A stretch of DNA of 64,000 bases, from the NCBI RefSeq assembly GCF_020149765.1, contig NZ_CP083809.1:1922001-1986000 (forward strand). The letters are read 5' to 3'. Shown here in pieces: positions 1 to 7,115 of the stretch. How positions within the stretch are numbered: position 1 is the stretch's first letter; each line of letters begins with the position of its first letter. The notes beneath the pieces are model-generated. The model saw nothing but the letters and a program-made list of their open reading frames with translations, did not search any database and had not been told where the DNA came from. This DNA is from Pantoea agglomerans (GTDB taxonomy: Bacteria > Pseudomonadota > Gammaproteobacteria > Enterobacterales > Enterobacteriaceae). Position numbers and translations under genes: made by a program.

Positions 1-1
1 T

Positions 2-421
2 CATCAGCATGATGCGGCGTGCGGCTGCGGACATAAGCACCAGCCCAGCGCTGATGAACTCACCGGCGGCTGGCGCAATGCGGCCTGGGTTATTGCCGGT
101 ATTGGCATCCGGCCCTGTAGCGGGGCGCTAATGATCCTGCTCTTTGCCAATGCCGTCGGCATGTTCAGCTGGGGCGTCGCGGCGGTGATGGCGATGTCGC
201 TGGGCACGGCGGCCTCTATTATGATCCTGGCTACCTGGGTGCATCACTTCCGGGAGTGGATGCTGGCCGCAAAACCGCCCCTTGTGGTGCGCTACGCGGG
301 CACGCTGGGCAGGGTGGCATTAGTCGCAGGCGGAATGGCGCTTATCCTTTTTGCAGTGGTGCTGTTTTCAACCGTGATTCCAGTGAGCAGCAACGGCGAT
401 TTTATTACCGCAGGCTGCTAG
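2..421 (+). CDS. NicO-family metal exporter, C-terminal part
   Basis: The reading frame is open from the window edge, so only about 139 C-terminal residues are present and the start lies outside. It begins in a His/Cys-rich stretch (HQHDAACGCGHKH), a typical cytoplasmic metal-binding loop, followed by GIRPCSGALMILLF, the signature helix of NicO-type nickel/cobalt transporters. Three hydrophobic segments follow. The RPCSGA form of the motif resembles the ZevB-like branch (zinc/nickel) more than E. coli RcnA, which reads differently there as I recall it; the substrate is therefore inferred. The protein probably moves Ni, Co or Zn across the inner membrane. It ends with a TAG stop 23 bp before the stop of the next, convergent gene. 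Confidence 0.8.
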   Translation, partial: HQHDAACGCGHKHQPSADELTGGWRNAAWVIAGIGIRPCSGALMILLFANAVGMFSWGVAAVMAMSLGTAASIMILATWVHHFREWMLAAKPPLVVRYAGTLGRVALVAGGMALILFAVVLFSTVIPVSSNGDFITAGC

Positions 422-444
422 CGGGCTAAAACAGCGACGCGACG

Positions 445-1008
445 CTACCGCATATCTGCTTGTTTTCTCGCTCTCTTGCCGCGGCGGTACTCTTCAAAGT
501 AAGGCAGCATTTCCAAAAGAAAAATAGCGGAAAGCACAAAGGCGATGTAGCCCGACGGCAGGGGATCTGACCTGAGCATCAGTTCATATTTCGCGGCTTC
601 GCTACCGAAACCAAATAGTGCCTGAAACTGCGACCAGTGCCTGGAAATAACCAGCAGTAACGCCATCAGCGGCACCATCTCAAGAAAGCTGTGCACATGC
701 TGCTCAACCGGCGAGACTTTCCTGGCCGTCACCGCATAGCTCACATCCCAGAGCGCGGTCGCCTCGTGACAAAAAAACATAGCGATCATAAAACCGATAA
801 CCAGCGCGTTAACCTCCAGAAACAGAGCGGAGAGAAGCGGGAGGCCCATTTCCACAAACATTAAAATATGGATCCAGGTCTCCTTTAGCCCGGTGGTGGT
901 TTCGATATTCGTTGCCCGGTGGCAAATCCAGTCAGCAAATCCCGCTATCAGCCAGACGGGCAAGACAAAATAGAGCAGAAGCAGCATTTGGGGATCGAGA
1001 TGACTCAT
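445..1008 (-). CDS. Integral membrane protein of unknown function
   Basis: A 187-residue protein with about five hydrophobic segments (near residues 8-27, 45-63, 66-82, 110-124 and 150-166) and a short basic C-terminal tail (RRGKRARK). Several polar residues sit in or next to the membrane segments: CHRATNIE near residue 29, CHEATALWD near 79 and VEQHVHSFLE near 101. Such conserved-looking His and Glu residues could bind a metal, but I recognise no named family and assign no function. It is transcribed convergently with the NicO exporter, without an obvious terminator between them. Confidence 0.65.
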   Translation of the reverse strand: MSHLDPQMLLLLYFVLPVWLIAGFADWICHRATNIETTTGLKETWIHILMFVEMGLPLLSALFLEVNALVIGFMIAMFFCHEATALWDVSYAVTARKVSPVEQHVHSFLEMVPLMALLLVISRHWSQFQALFGFGSEAAKYELMLRSDPLPSGYIAFVLSAIFLLEMLPYFEEYRRGKRARKQADMR

Positions 1009-1537
1009 CGTGAATGACCGCAGTTTTTAGATGATGAAAGCATAGAGCATAGACTGTTGCAGTCCGGCTGCAGCCTGCCGGGCGTACCGCCGACGTCGCT
1101 GCGCCGCTATTTAACCGGCGAGTGAAAAAGCTGTACAACATGGCGTTTACAGGGCGCGCAGGCCTCTGGCGGACAAAGAGCCTGTCAGGGAGAAGAGGCT
1201 TCTTTACACGCCCGAAAAGGGTGCTGCCTGCCGCTGTTAGAGAGTAATTGCTCCCGCTTTTGCGCGTAGCCGTACCAGATATTTATTCAATATCGCAGAG
1301 CCGCGCACTGATATAAAAAGAGGAAGTTGTTAGCAGCCTTAAATATCCTGGCCCTAAAGCGAGGTCAGTTATTGAAGCTGGCGCAGCGTTTAGCTTATCG
1401 CTGCGCTTTAATAAAGACAGAAAAGTTGACTTCTTCTTTATATCTGTCTGTTAAGGCAGTGATACTGCCAATATTTTATCTGGCATGTTTGGGTTGCTAT
1501 TACAGCGCAGCGGCAGAGGATTGCTGCCGTCATCCTT

Positions 1538-1551
1538 GTGATCTAGATCAA
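1538..1551. promoter_or_regulatory. FNR/CRP-like palindrome
   Basis: The sequence GTGATCTAGATCAA matches the FNR consensus TTGAT-N4-ATCAA at nine of ten fixed positions. The overlapping TGTGA half also resembles CRP. It lies about 250 bp upstream of the KGG-protein gene and 18 bp before the TTGTACA pair. Binding is inferred only. Confidence 0.4.
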
Positions 1552-1568
1552 TTCTCAGCATTTTTTGC

Positions 1569-1602
1569 AAAATTGTACATTAAAAAAATAGTTGTACAAA
1601 TG
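1569..1602. promoter_or_regulatory. MlrA/BluR-type operator
   Basis: AAAATTGTACA at 1569-1579 is followed after 13 bases by TGTACAAATGA at 1593-1603. The box described for the MerR-type regulator MlrA at csgD is AAAATTGTACA-N12-TGTACAATTTT, and its paralogue BluR controls the ycgZ-ymgA-ariR-ymgC operon. The left half here is identical and the right half keeps the TGTACAA core. The genes downstream are a KGG protein and an AriR-like protein, so the pairing of site and target makes sense. No MerR regulator lies in the window. Confidence 0.5.
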
Positions 1603-1792
1603 AGCTTCTTTATCCTTTTTTAATTAGCTAATTATGAATGCCGATCGGCTTAAATAAGTTTTAAGCGTAGCGGTAGCTTTTTACTAAAAGTGTTTTCGCA
1701 TATTGAATTTTCCTGGCGTTAATTCCATAGTTCATATGTTTACCGCAGTAATCTTATGAAACATATCGCTTGTACTTATATGAGGTGATGAG

Positions 1793-1975
1793 ATGCAACA
1801 ACGTCGAGGTGGTGCAGGTAATTTTGCGGAAAATCCAGAGCGTGCTCGTGAGGCGGGGCGTAAAGGGGGTAAGATGAGCAGCGGTAATTTTAAATACAAC
1901 CGTGAACGCGCGGTAGAAGCGGGACGCGTTGGCGGAAAGTTAAGCCGACGAACAACCGGTAATACAGGTGAGTAG
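1793..1975 (+). CDS. KGG-domain stress protein (YciG-like)
   Basis: A 60-residue hydrophilic, basic protein with two copies of the KGG/Con-10 repeat, each of the form ERAREAGRKGGK and ERAVEAGRVGGK, about 27 residues apart. The N-terminus MQQRRGGAGNFAENPERA is typical of YciG-like general stress proteins, which in enterics are usually RpoS-dependent; the molecular function is not known. The start is well set by AGGTGATGAG just before the ATG. The next gene, an AriR-like protein, follows 150 bp downstream in the same direction and the two may share the upstream MlrA/BluR-type site. Confidence 0.85.
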   Translation: MQQRRGGAGNFAENPERAREAGRKGGKMSSGNFKYNRERAVEAGRVGGKLSRRTTGNTGE

Positions 1976-2125
1976 AAGGGTAACTCTTAAAAGGCCCCTT
2001 GTTTCATTCAGTTGAAAAGCAATGGGTTATAGATACATCGTTGCTGACTGCGGCTCAAACAGGCAGTTGTAATGCTCAACACAGTCTGGAGAAATGTTTT
2101 TTTAATTCATTCAGTCGGGATTCGT

Positions 2126-2383
2126 ATGCATGATAACAGTACCAGCACGTTAATGCGTTCTTTGAAAGACAAGCAACCTGAGGAAGCAGATATAAAGGCT
2201 TTTATTATAGGCTCGATCGTTTATGAGCTTATGAACTCAGAAAGAATGATTAATCGCAAAGCGATCTGTTGTAAATTGCTGAGAAGGCTGGAATGTTGTG
2301 AGTCTCCTGAGGAAGAGCGATTATATCATCAGCTGATTAAATTACTGTTCGGCGGAAACAGGCGCATGCGCAGCGGTGATTAA
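2126..2383 (+). CDS. AriR/YmgB-like small regulatory protein
   Basis: An 85-residue protein predicted to be almost all helical. Its pattern (acidic EEADIKAFIIGSIVYELM, then a basic helix INRKAICCKLLRRLE, then YHQLIKLLFGGNRR) and its length match the AriR/YmgB family, which in E. coli acts in acid resistance, biofilm formation and Rcs signalling. I chose the ATG at 2126; a longer frame from 2072 adds 18 residues unlike the family. The adjacent cysteines near residue 50 and the basic C-terminus are unlike E. coli AriR. A strong terminator follows at 2470. Family assignment rests on pattern and length only. Confidence 0.65.
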   Translation: MHDNSTSTLMRSLKDKQPEEADIKAFIIGSIVYELMNSERMINRKAICCKLLRRLECCESPEEERLYHQLIKLLFGGNRRMRSGD

Positions 2384-2469
2384 AGCTACAGACGCGATAC
2401 TTGTACAAACCCTGGTTCAGTGCCTGATAAAAGCTGTCCTTTATATATATAAGCCCTTTATTCTGGGCG

Positions 2470-2492
2470 GCCCGATTTATCGGGCTTTTTTT
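2470..2492 (+). terminator. Rho-independent terminator after the AriR-like gene
   Basis: GCCCGA (2470-2475), loop TTTA, TCGGGC (2480-2485), then a run of seven T. It closes the KGG/AriR-like unit. Confidence 0.85.
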
Positions 2493-2922
2493 ATTGGTGG
2501 GTGAGCCTTTTTCGGGGGGGTGTTTAATGCCCTGTTGGAGTGGAAATAATTTCCGCATAGCAAAAGAAGCGTATCGATAAATATCTATGCGTTCCGTTGC
2601 CACGGGCGTGGAGCCGGTATAAATACCCTCATCCTTTTATTGTATATCGCACCAGTCCCTCTGTTCATCGCCCTGAAGAGCGCGGCTTTTTACCGATCTT
2701 TTTCTGGCCAGGACGGCCAGCCGTTAGAGCCCGCCATCGCTGCATGACACCCCTGGCTAGCCACCGCCAGCTAACCACAAAACCTTTACTCAATTTTTAT
2801 TCCCACCCCTCTCATTAATACAAAATTTTTATACGCCTGATGGTTGAATCCTGTTGAGTTTTTACTCCGTCTTTTACCCCCACGCCGCCCGGCAAAAGCC
2901 GGGCGCATAACAGGATGCTTCT
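2493..2922. other. 430-bp leader region of the OtsA-like gene
   Basis: I see no protein gene; the frame at 2597-2818 has no ribosome site and random composition. The only clear structure is a perfect hairpin, GCCCGGC-AAAA-GCCGGGC at 2887-2904, directly before the ribosome site (AGGA) and ATG of the OtsA-like gene. No T-run follows, so it is more likely a 5'-UTR element than a terminator. Confidence 0.5.
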
Positions 2923-4350
2923 ATGTCGGGCTTAATTCTGGTTTCACATAACTGCTCCCAGCACTCCACGCTCTCGGCGCTGTACGACGCTATCCTGTCG
3001 CGCCGCGGCGGACTCTGGATTAGCTGGAACGGAAAATGCGAAGCGATCGCGCCGGAAACGCCGCGCACGCTCGCTTTCCGCCACGGCACTAAGTTTGACA
3101 CCCTGACGTTTCCGCTAACGCAGGAGGAGGCGGAAGCGGGGTACCACGGCTACGTGCATCAGGGACTGTGGCCCGTTTTTCACCAGCGTCCCGATCTGGC
3201 GCGCTTTACCAGCCAGAGTCGACGTCACTATCAGAAGATCAACGAAGCCTATGCGCGGGCCATCAGCGAATATGCGATGCCGGACGACCAGCTGTGGATC
3301 CAGGATTATCATCTTATTCCCTGCGTCAAACTGCTGCGCGAGGCGGGACTGCTCAACCGCACCGCCTTTTTCTTTCACCAGCCGTTTCCTTCCGGACAGG
3401 GGTTCGAGGCGATTCCGGACTGGCAGTGGCTGGCCGAGTCGCTGTTATGCTGCGATCTGATCGGCTTTCAGACGCTTCAGGACAGGAATAACTTTTTGCT
3501 GTGGATCGAAAGCGAATACCGCACCGAGCGTCTCAGCGCCACCAGCGTGCGCGTTCATGGCCGCATTATCGCCACCGGTGTCTTTCCGGTAGGCATCGAC
3601 CTGGAGGATGTGGAGTACCTGAAAGAGAGCAACAGCTGTCGCCTGACGGAGCAGCAGTGCCGCGATACGCTGCCGGAGCATACCGTGCTCAGCGGCGGCC
3701 ATCTGGATAGCAGCGCCGGGCTGCCGTATCGCCTCAGCGCTATGGAGGTGCTGCTCCGCGCCCATCCAGAGCATGAGGGATCGATTCGTCTGCTGCAGCT
3801 CGCCTCTCCGGCGGCTGGCCATCTTCCCCGCGCCAGAGAGGTCACGCAGGATCTGGAAAGCCTGTGCGGCGAAATGAACGGCGCGCACGGCCTGTTTGGC
3901 TGGTATCCGGTTAGCTGCCTGACGCACACCTACAGTCGGGAAGAGCAGGCGGGCATCTACCGCGCCTCGCGCGTCGCGCTGGTGACGCCGCTGATGGCCG
4001 GCATGAGCCTGATGGCGAAAATGTATGTGGCGCTGCAGGACCGGGCCAATCCCGGCGTGCTTATCCTGTCGCAGTTCGCGGGCGCGTCGGAGCATATGGA
4101 CGGTGCGATTATCGTCAATCCCTATGATCCCGACGCCATTGCCGACGCCATCCATACCGCGCTGCGGCTGCCGCTGAAAGAGCGGCAGCACCGCCACGCC
4201 AGGCTGATGAAAGGCATCCGCCGCCTCGACTGCCACTGGTGGGCCGACAGCATGATCGCCAGCCTGAGCGACACCGAGGGCGATCCTTTTCGGGCCGCAA
4301 CGGAGAGCAGCCTGTACGCGGCGGCCCCTAACGGGCGCATCCGCTACTAG
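2923..4350 (+). CDS. OtsA-like GT20 protein with degenerate active site
   Basis: A 475-residue relative of trehalose-6-phosphate synthase, close in length to E. coli OtsA (474). The fold is clearly kept: LWISWNG near 31, WIQDYHL at 125-131, HQPFP at 152-156, LLGFQT-like DLIGFQT near 178, and NPGVLILSQFAGA near 376. Residues that bind UDP-glucose and the phosphates in OtsA are changed: the SNR loop is SHN (Arg to Asn 10), the RLDYSKGLP motif reads HLDSSAGLP (Arg to His 260, Lys to Ala 265), and DGMNLVAKEY reads AGMSLMAKMY (Asp to Ala 359, Glu to Met 367). Asp 128 and His 152 remain. I infer it no longer makes trehalose-6-phosphate in the usual way and may be a pseudoenzyme or use another ligand. 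No otsB lies nearby. AGGA precedes the ATG. Confidence 0.85.
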   Translation: MSGLILVSHNCSQHSTLSALYDAILSRRGGLWISWNGKCEAIAPETPRTLAFRHGTKFDTLTFPLTQEEAEAGYHGYVHQGLWPVFHQRPDLARFTSQSRRHYQKINEAYARAISEYAMPDDQLWIQDYHLIPCVKLLREAGLLNRTAFFFHQPFPSGQGFEAIPDWQWLAESLLCCDLIGFQTLQDRNNFLLWIESEYRTERLSATSVRVHGRIIATGVFPVGIDLEDVEYLKESNSCRLTEQQCRDTLPEHTVLSGGHLDSSAGLPYRLSAMEVLLRAHPEHEGSIRLLQLASPAAGHLPRAREVTQDLESLCGEMNGAHGLFGWYPVSCLTHTYSREEQAGIYRASRVALVTPLMAGMSLMAKMYVALQDRANPGVLILSQFAGASEHMDGAIIVNPYDPDAIADAIHTALRLPLKERQHRHARLMKGIRRLDCHWWADSMIASLSDTEGDPFRAATESSLYAAAPNGRIRY

Positions 4351-4386
4351 CAGACCTCCCCAGTGCGGCTGGCGCGCGCCGCCGCA

Positions 4387-4737
4387 CTAGCCTGGCCGAG
4401 GGCGCGCCTCCCGCATGGCGCGCCGGTAGCGGCCTGGCGGCATGCCATACTGGCGGCTGAACGCCCGGGTAAGCGTCTGCTGCGACTCAAACTGATAGCT
4501 GACGGCAATATCGACTATGGGGCGATCGCTGTTAATCAGTTCGCTGGCTATCGCTTTCATTCTTTCCAGACGAATAAACGCGCCGAGGCTAAGGCCGTGA
4601 TAGTGCATAAAGCGTCGGTTTAAGTACCACTGCGAATAGCCAAACCGGGCGGCAATATCCCGCAGCAAAAGGCGGTGAGCAATATTTTCTTTTATCCAGC
4701 GCGCCAGTTCGGCGTAGAGCTGCTGTTCTGGCAACAT
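4387..4737 (-). CDS. MarA/SoxS-like AraC-family regulator
   Basis: A 116-residue protein made of one AraC-type DNA-binding domain without a sensor domain, the layout of MarA, SoxS and RamA. The first helix-turn-helix is seen in LLLRDIAARFGYSQWYLNRRF and the second in PIVDIAVSYQFESQQTLTRAF, followed by the family's GMPPGRYRR end. Such proteins bind marbox sites and activate efflux and oxidative-stress genes and are controlled by their own level, so the promoter matters. Two tiny ORFs with good ribosome sites lie just upstream in the same direction. It is divergent from the AdeRS-like genes. It is not a clear orthologue of any one of the three named proteins. Confidence 0.85.
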   Translation of the reverse strand: MLPEQQLYAELARWIKENIAHRLLLRDIAARFGYSQWYLNRRFMHYHGLSLGAFIRLERMKAIASELINSDRPIVDIAVSYQFESQQTLTRAFSRQYGMPPGRYRRAMREARPRPG

Positions 4738-4768
4738 AGCGTAATTCCCCGCAGCGGGCGGCGCATTA

Positions 4769-4864
4769 TCATAAGAGACAGTGCGTCCAGGCCAGCAGAT
4801 AGATCGCCACGCATGCTGGACACGCGACGGCGAGCGTGAGCCGATTCTTCGGTAAACGGAACAT
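4769..4864 (-). CDS. Putative 31-residue membrane peptide
   Basis: A short ORF that would encode MFRLPKNRLTLAVACPACV followed by a hydrophobic stretch ending in AWTHCLL: a basic N-terminus and one membrane segment. GGAG lies 8 bases before the ATG. It sits between another tiny ORF and the MarA-like regulator, all in the same direction. It may be a real small membrane protein, a leader peptide, or the remnant of the start of an efflux-pump subunit. Length alone gives weak statistical support. Confidence 0.35.
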   Translation of the reverse strand: MFRLPKNRLTLAVACPACVAIYLLAWTHCLL

Positions 4865-4878
4865 TTACAAGCTCCAGG

Positions 4879-4968
4879 TCAGGGCAGGCGTGCCTGTGCC
4901 TTCGCCGCCGCCGCGCAGGAAAACAGTGCCAGTCTGGCCATGTACAGCGCCGTTTTTCTGGTTATCAT
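4879..4968 (-). CDS. Putative 29-residue signal-peptide-like ORF
   Basis: The ORF begins ATG ATA ACC after a near-perfect ribosome site (GAGGAGG, 6 bases upstream) and would encode MITRKTALYMARLALFSC followed by AAAAKAQARLP. This looks like a signal peptide with an early stop. It could be a leader peptide controlling the downstream regulator, or the broken 5' end of a periplasmic adaptor or lipoprotein gene. The strong ribosome site argues that this region is or was translated. Confidence 0.35.
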   Translation of the reverse strand: MITRKTALYMARLALFSCAAAAKAQARLP

Positions 4969-5091
4969 CAAGCCTCCTCGTCATCCGATTGTTTCCGCCC
5001 CTTATCGGGCTCTGGTATCGCCTGCCGCCACTATCGGGCAGTCGTGTCAATAAACGGCCAGGGATTTATGAAGAAAGTGTCAAGGTGAGCC

Positions 5092-5787
5092 ATGCAGAAT
5101 AAAAAGATCCTGATTATCGAAGACGACGCCAGCGTGGCGGAGGTACTGGAAGCCTATCTGCGCCGGGAAAATTACCTGGTCAGGGTGGCGGCGGATGGCG
5201 TGGCCGGTCTGGAGCAGGCCGAGCGCTGGCGTCCCGATCTGGTGCTGCTCGACGTTATGCTGCCCGGCCTGAACGGCACCGAGGTGCTGGCGAAGATCCG
5301 ACGCGGCAGCGACGTGCCGGTCATCATGGTGACGGCAATGGGCGACACGCCGGATCGCATCGGCGCGCTGCGCTACGGAGCGGATGACTACGTGGTCAAG
5401 CCCTATCATCCCGGCGAGGTGGTGGCGCGCGTGCAGGCGGTATTACGGCGCAGCCACCCCAGGGCGCCAGAGGAAGAGGTGCTGCGCTGGGGGGCGCTGG
5501 AGGTCAATACCGCGGCTATGACGGTCACGGTGGAGCAGGAAGCGTCGGGCATCACCAGCCTCGATATCACCCCTACGGAGTTCTCACTGCTGACCACCCT
5601 GATGCGCGCGCCGGTTCGCGCCCTGAGCCGCCAGTATCTGCTGGAGCAGTGCCTGCCCGAAAGCGACGCGCTGGAGCGCGTGGTCGATACGCACATCTAT
5701 AATCTGCGGCGCAAGCTGGAGGCGGCGGGCATCAATGAGGTGCTGCTAAACGTACGCGGCATCGGCTACCGGTTCCGCCAGCCATGA
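5092..5787 (+). CDS. OmpR-family response regulator, AdeR/SmeR-like
   Basis: A 231-residue two-domain regulator. The receiver domain has the acidic pocket (Glu10, Asp11, Asp12), the phospho-acceptor Asp54 in LLDVMLPG, and the Lys of VVKPY. A winged-helix DNA-binding domain follows, with the OmpR-type end VVDTHIYNLRRKLE and VRGIGYRF. The general likeness is to AdeR, SmeR and BaeR, regulators of RND efflux pumps, but no pump gene is in the window. It overlaps the kinase gene by 4 bp (ATGA), so the two are translated together. The start ATG follows AAGGTGAGCC. Confidence 0.9.
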   Translation: MQNKKILIIEDDASVAEVLEAYLRRENYLVRVAADGVAGLEQAERWRPDLVLLDVMLPGLNGTEVLAKIRRGSDVPVIMVTAMGDTPDRIGALRYGADDYVVKPYHPGEVVARVQAVLRRSHPRAPEEEVLRWGALEVNTAAMTVTVEQEASGITSLDITPTEFSLLTTLMRAPVRALSRQYLLEQCLPESDALERVVDTHIYNLRRKLEAAGINEVLLNVRGIGYRFRQP

Positions 5788-6968
5788 AAAAAACGCCTCC
5801 GCAAACCCTGTGGCGCTGGCTCTGCGTACGCATCCTGACCCTGGCGATCGGCACCGTGGTGCTGATCGCGCTCTGCATGTGGCTGCGCTTCACGGTGCAG
5901 TATCTCTGGATCACCTGGCATATGCCGCCTGAGGTGCTGAAGACCTTTTTGATCCTGCGCGAAAATCCGCAGCGCGATCCGGCGCGTTTTCACCAGATTG
6001 TCGATAGCTGGTGGGGCATCCGCTATTCCGATCCCTCTATCGCCTCGTCCGACTGGATCACCGTCGGCATTCTGGTGCTGGTGACCATTCCCTTTATCGC
6101 CTATTTCGGGCTGCGCCATGCCCGGCCACTCTCTGCGCAGTTCAGCCAGCTGAGCCGCGCGGCGGAAAGCGTGGCGGAAGGCGATTTCGGCGCCCAGGCC
6201 GCGCTGACGCCGGGGGCGCCGGCAGAGCTGTCGCAGCTGGCGCAGAACTTCAACGCCATGACGCGGCAGCTGGCGCGCTATGACAAAGAGCTGCGCGCCT
6301 CGCACGTCGCCATGGCCCATGAGCTGCGTTCGCCGCTGACGGCGGCAATGGTGCGGCTGCAGGCGCTGATTGACGGAGTCTTCACGGCGGATCGGCGGCA
6401 GCATACGCTGATCATGGAGCAGTTAAGCTGCCTGCGCAGGCTGATTGATGAACTGCATCTGCTCTCGCTGGCCGACGCGGGACAGCTCAGCCTGGAGATG
6501 AAGCCCTGCAATCCGGCGGCGCTGCTGCATGAGCGCCTGCTGTGGATTAAACCGCAGCTCGACGAGGCGGGCATGCGCGTGGAGGTTGCCATAGCGGAGA
6601 GTGCCGTGCTGCCTGTCGATCCGTTCCGGCTGGGGCAGGTGTTGACCATCCTGATGGAAAACGCGCTGCGCTACGCCGGACCCGGCGGCAGCATGACGCT
6701 CAGCGCCCGCCGCTGCGGCGAGGGATACGAAATCAGCGTGCAGGATAGCGGGCCGGGCGTGCCGTCAGCGTTTCTGCCGGTGATGTTCGAGCGCTTTACG
6801 CGCGGCGAAGCCTCGCGGGCGCGTCACTCCGGCGGCAGCGGGCTGGGTCTCTCTATCGCGCAGGCGATCTGTGAGGCGCACGGCGGCACCATCGCGGCCT
6901 CACTGCCGCCCGAAGGCGGCCTGCGGATGCGTATTCTGCTGCCCGAGCGCCGCCTGACACCCCCTTGA
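5784..6968 (+). CDS. Sensor histidine kinase, AdeS/SmeS-like
   Basis: A 394-residue membrane kinase, partner of the upstream regulator. Two membrane segments (about residues 15-37 and 92-110) enclose a short periplasmic loop of roughly 55 residues, too small for a PAS-type sensor. A HAMP linker follows, then the H-box AHELRSPL with the phospho-accepting His179, the N-box MENALRYA, and the ATP-lid motifs DSGPGVP and GGSGLGLSIAQAI. All motifs needed for activity are present. The signal is unknown. The first three residues overlap the end of the regulator gene. Confidence 0.9.
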   Translation: MKKTPPQTLWRWLCVRILTLAIGTVVLIALCMWLRFTVQYLWITWHMPPEVLKTFLILRENPQRDPARFHQIVDSWWGIRYSDPSIASSDWITVGILVLVTIPFIAYFGLRHARPLSAQFSQLSRAAESVAEGDFGAQAALTPGAPAELSQLAQNFNAMTRQLARYDKELRASHVAMAHELRSPLTAAMVRLQALIDGVFTADRRQHTLIMEQLSCLRRLIDELHLLSLADAGQLSLEMKPCNPAALLHERLLWIKPQLDEAGMRVEVAIAESAVLPVDPFRLGQVLTILMENALRYAGPGGSMTLSARRCGEGYEISVQDSGPGVPSAFLPVMFERFTRGEASRARHSGGSGLGLSIAQAICEAHGGTIAASLPPEGGLRMRILLPERRLTPP

Positions 6969-7115
6969 TAACGGGCCTCTGTCCGCAAGATAACGCGGCC
7001 GCAACAGGTCGGCAGGCGGCCCGGCAGGCCGGACTTTTAGAGAAGCGCCTCGCCTCTTTATGGTGGCGCACCGGGCCAGCGCCTTGATGCACGGAAGGGC
7101 GAGGCTGCTCAAGTC

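Larger units (their letters stand above)
1009..1792. other. 784-bp stretch without a convincing gene; regulatory sites at its end
   Basis: No ORF here has good codon use or a ribosome binding site; the 98-codon TTG frame at 1327-1623 looks random. The right half turns AT-rich and holds an FNR/CRP-like palindrome at 1538-1551 and a MlrA/BluR-type pair of TTGTACA elements at 1569-1602, both listed separately. The rest shows nothing I can name. Confidence 0.6.

Noticed and set aside
1327..1623. 98-codon frame starting with TTG
   Set aside because: No ribosome site, random composition, and it spans the likely regulatory sites at 1538-1602.
2597..2818. 73-codon plus-strand frame before the OtsA-like gene
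   Set aside because: Rich in Pro, Arg and His as in non-coding GC-rich DNA; no ribosome site or family likeness.
7018..7040. Possible terminator after the AdeS-like kinase gene
   Set aside because: The stem has a mismatch and only four T; too weak to list.
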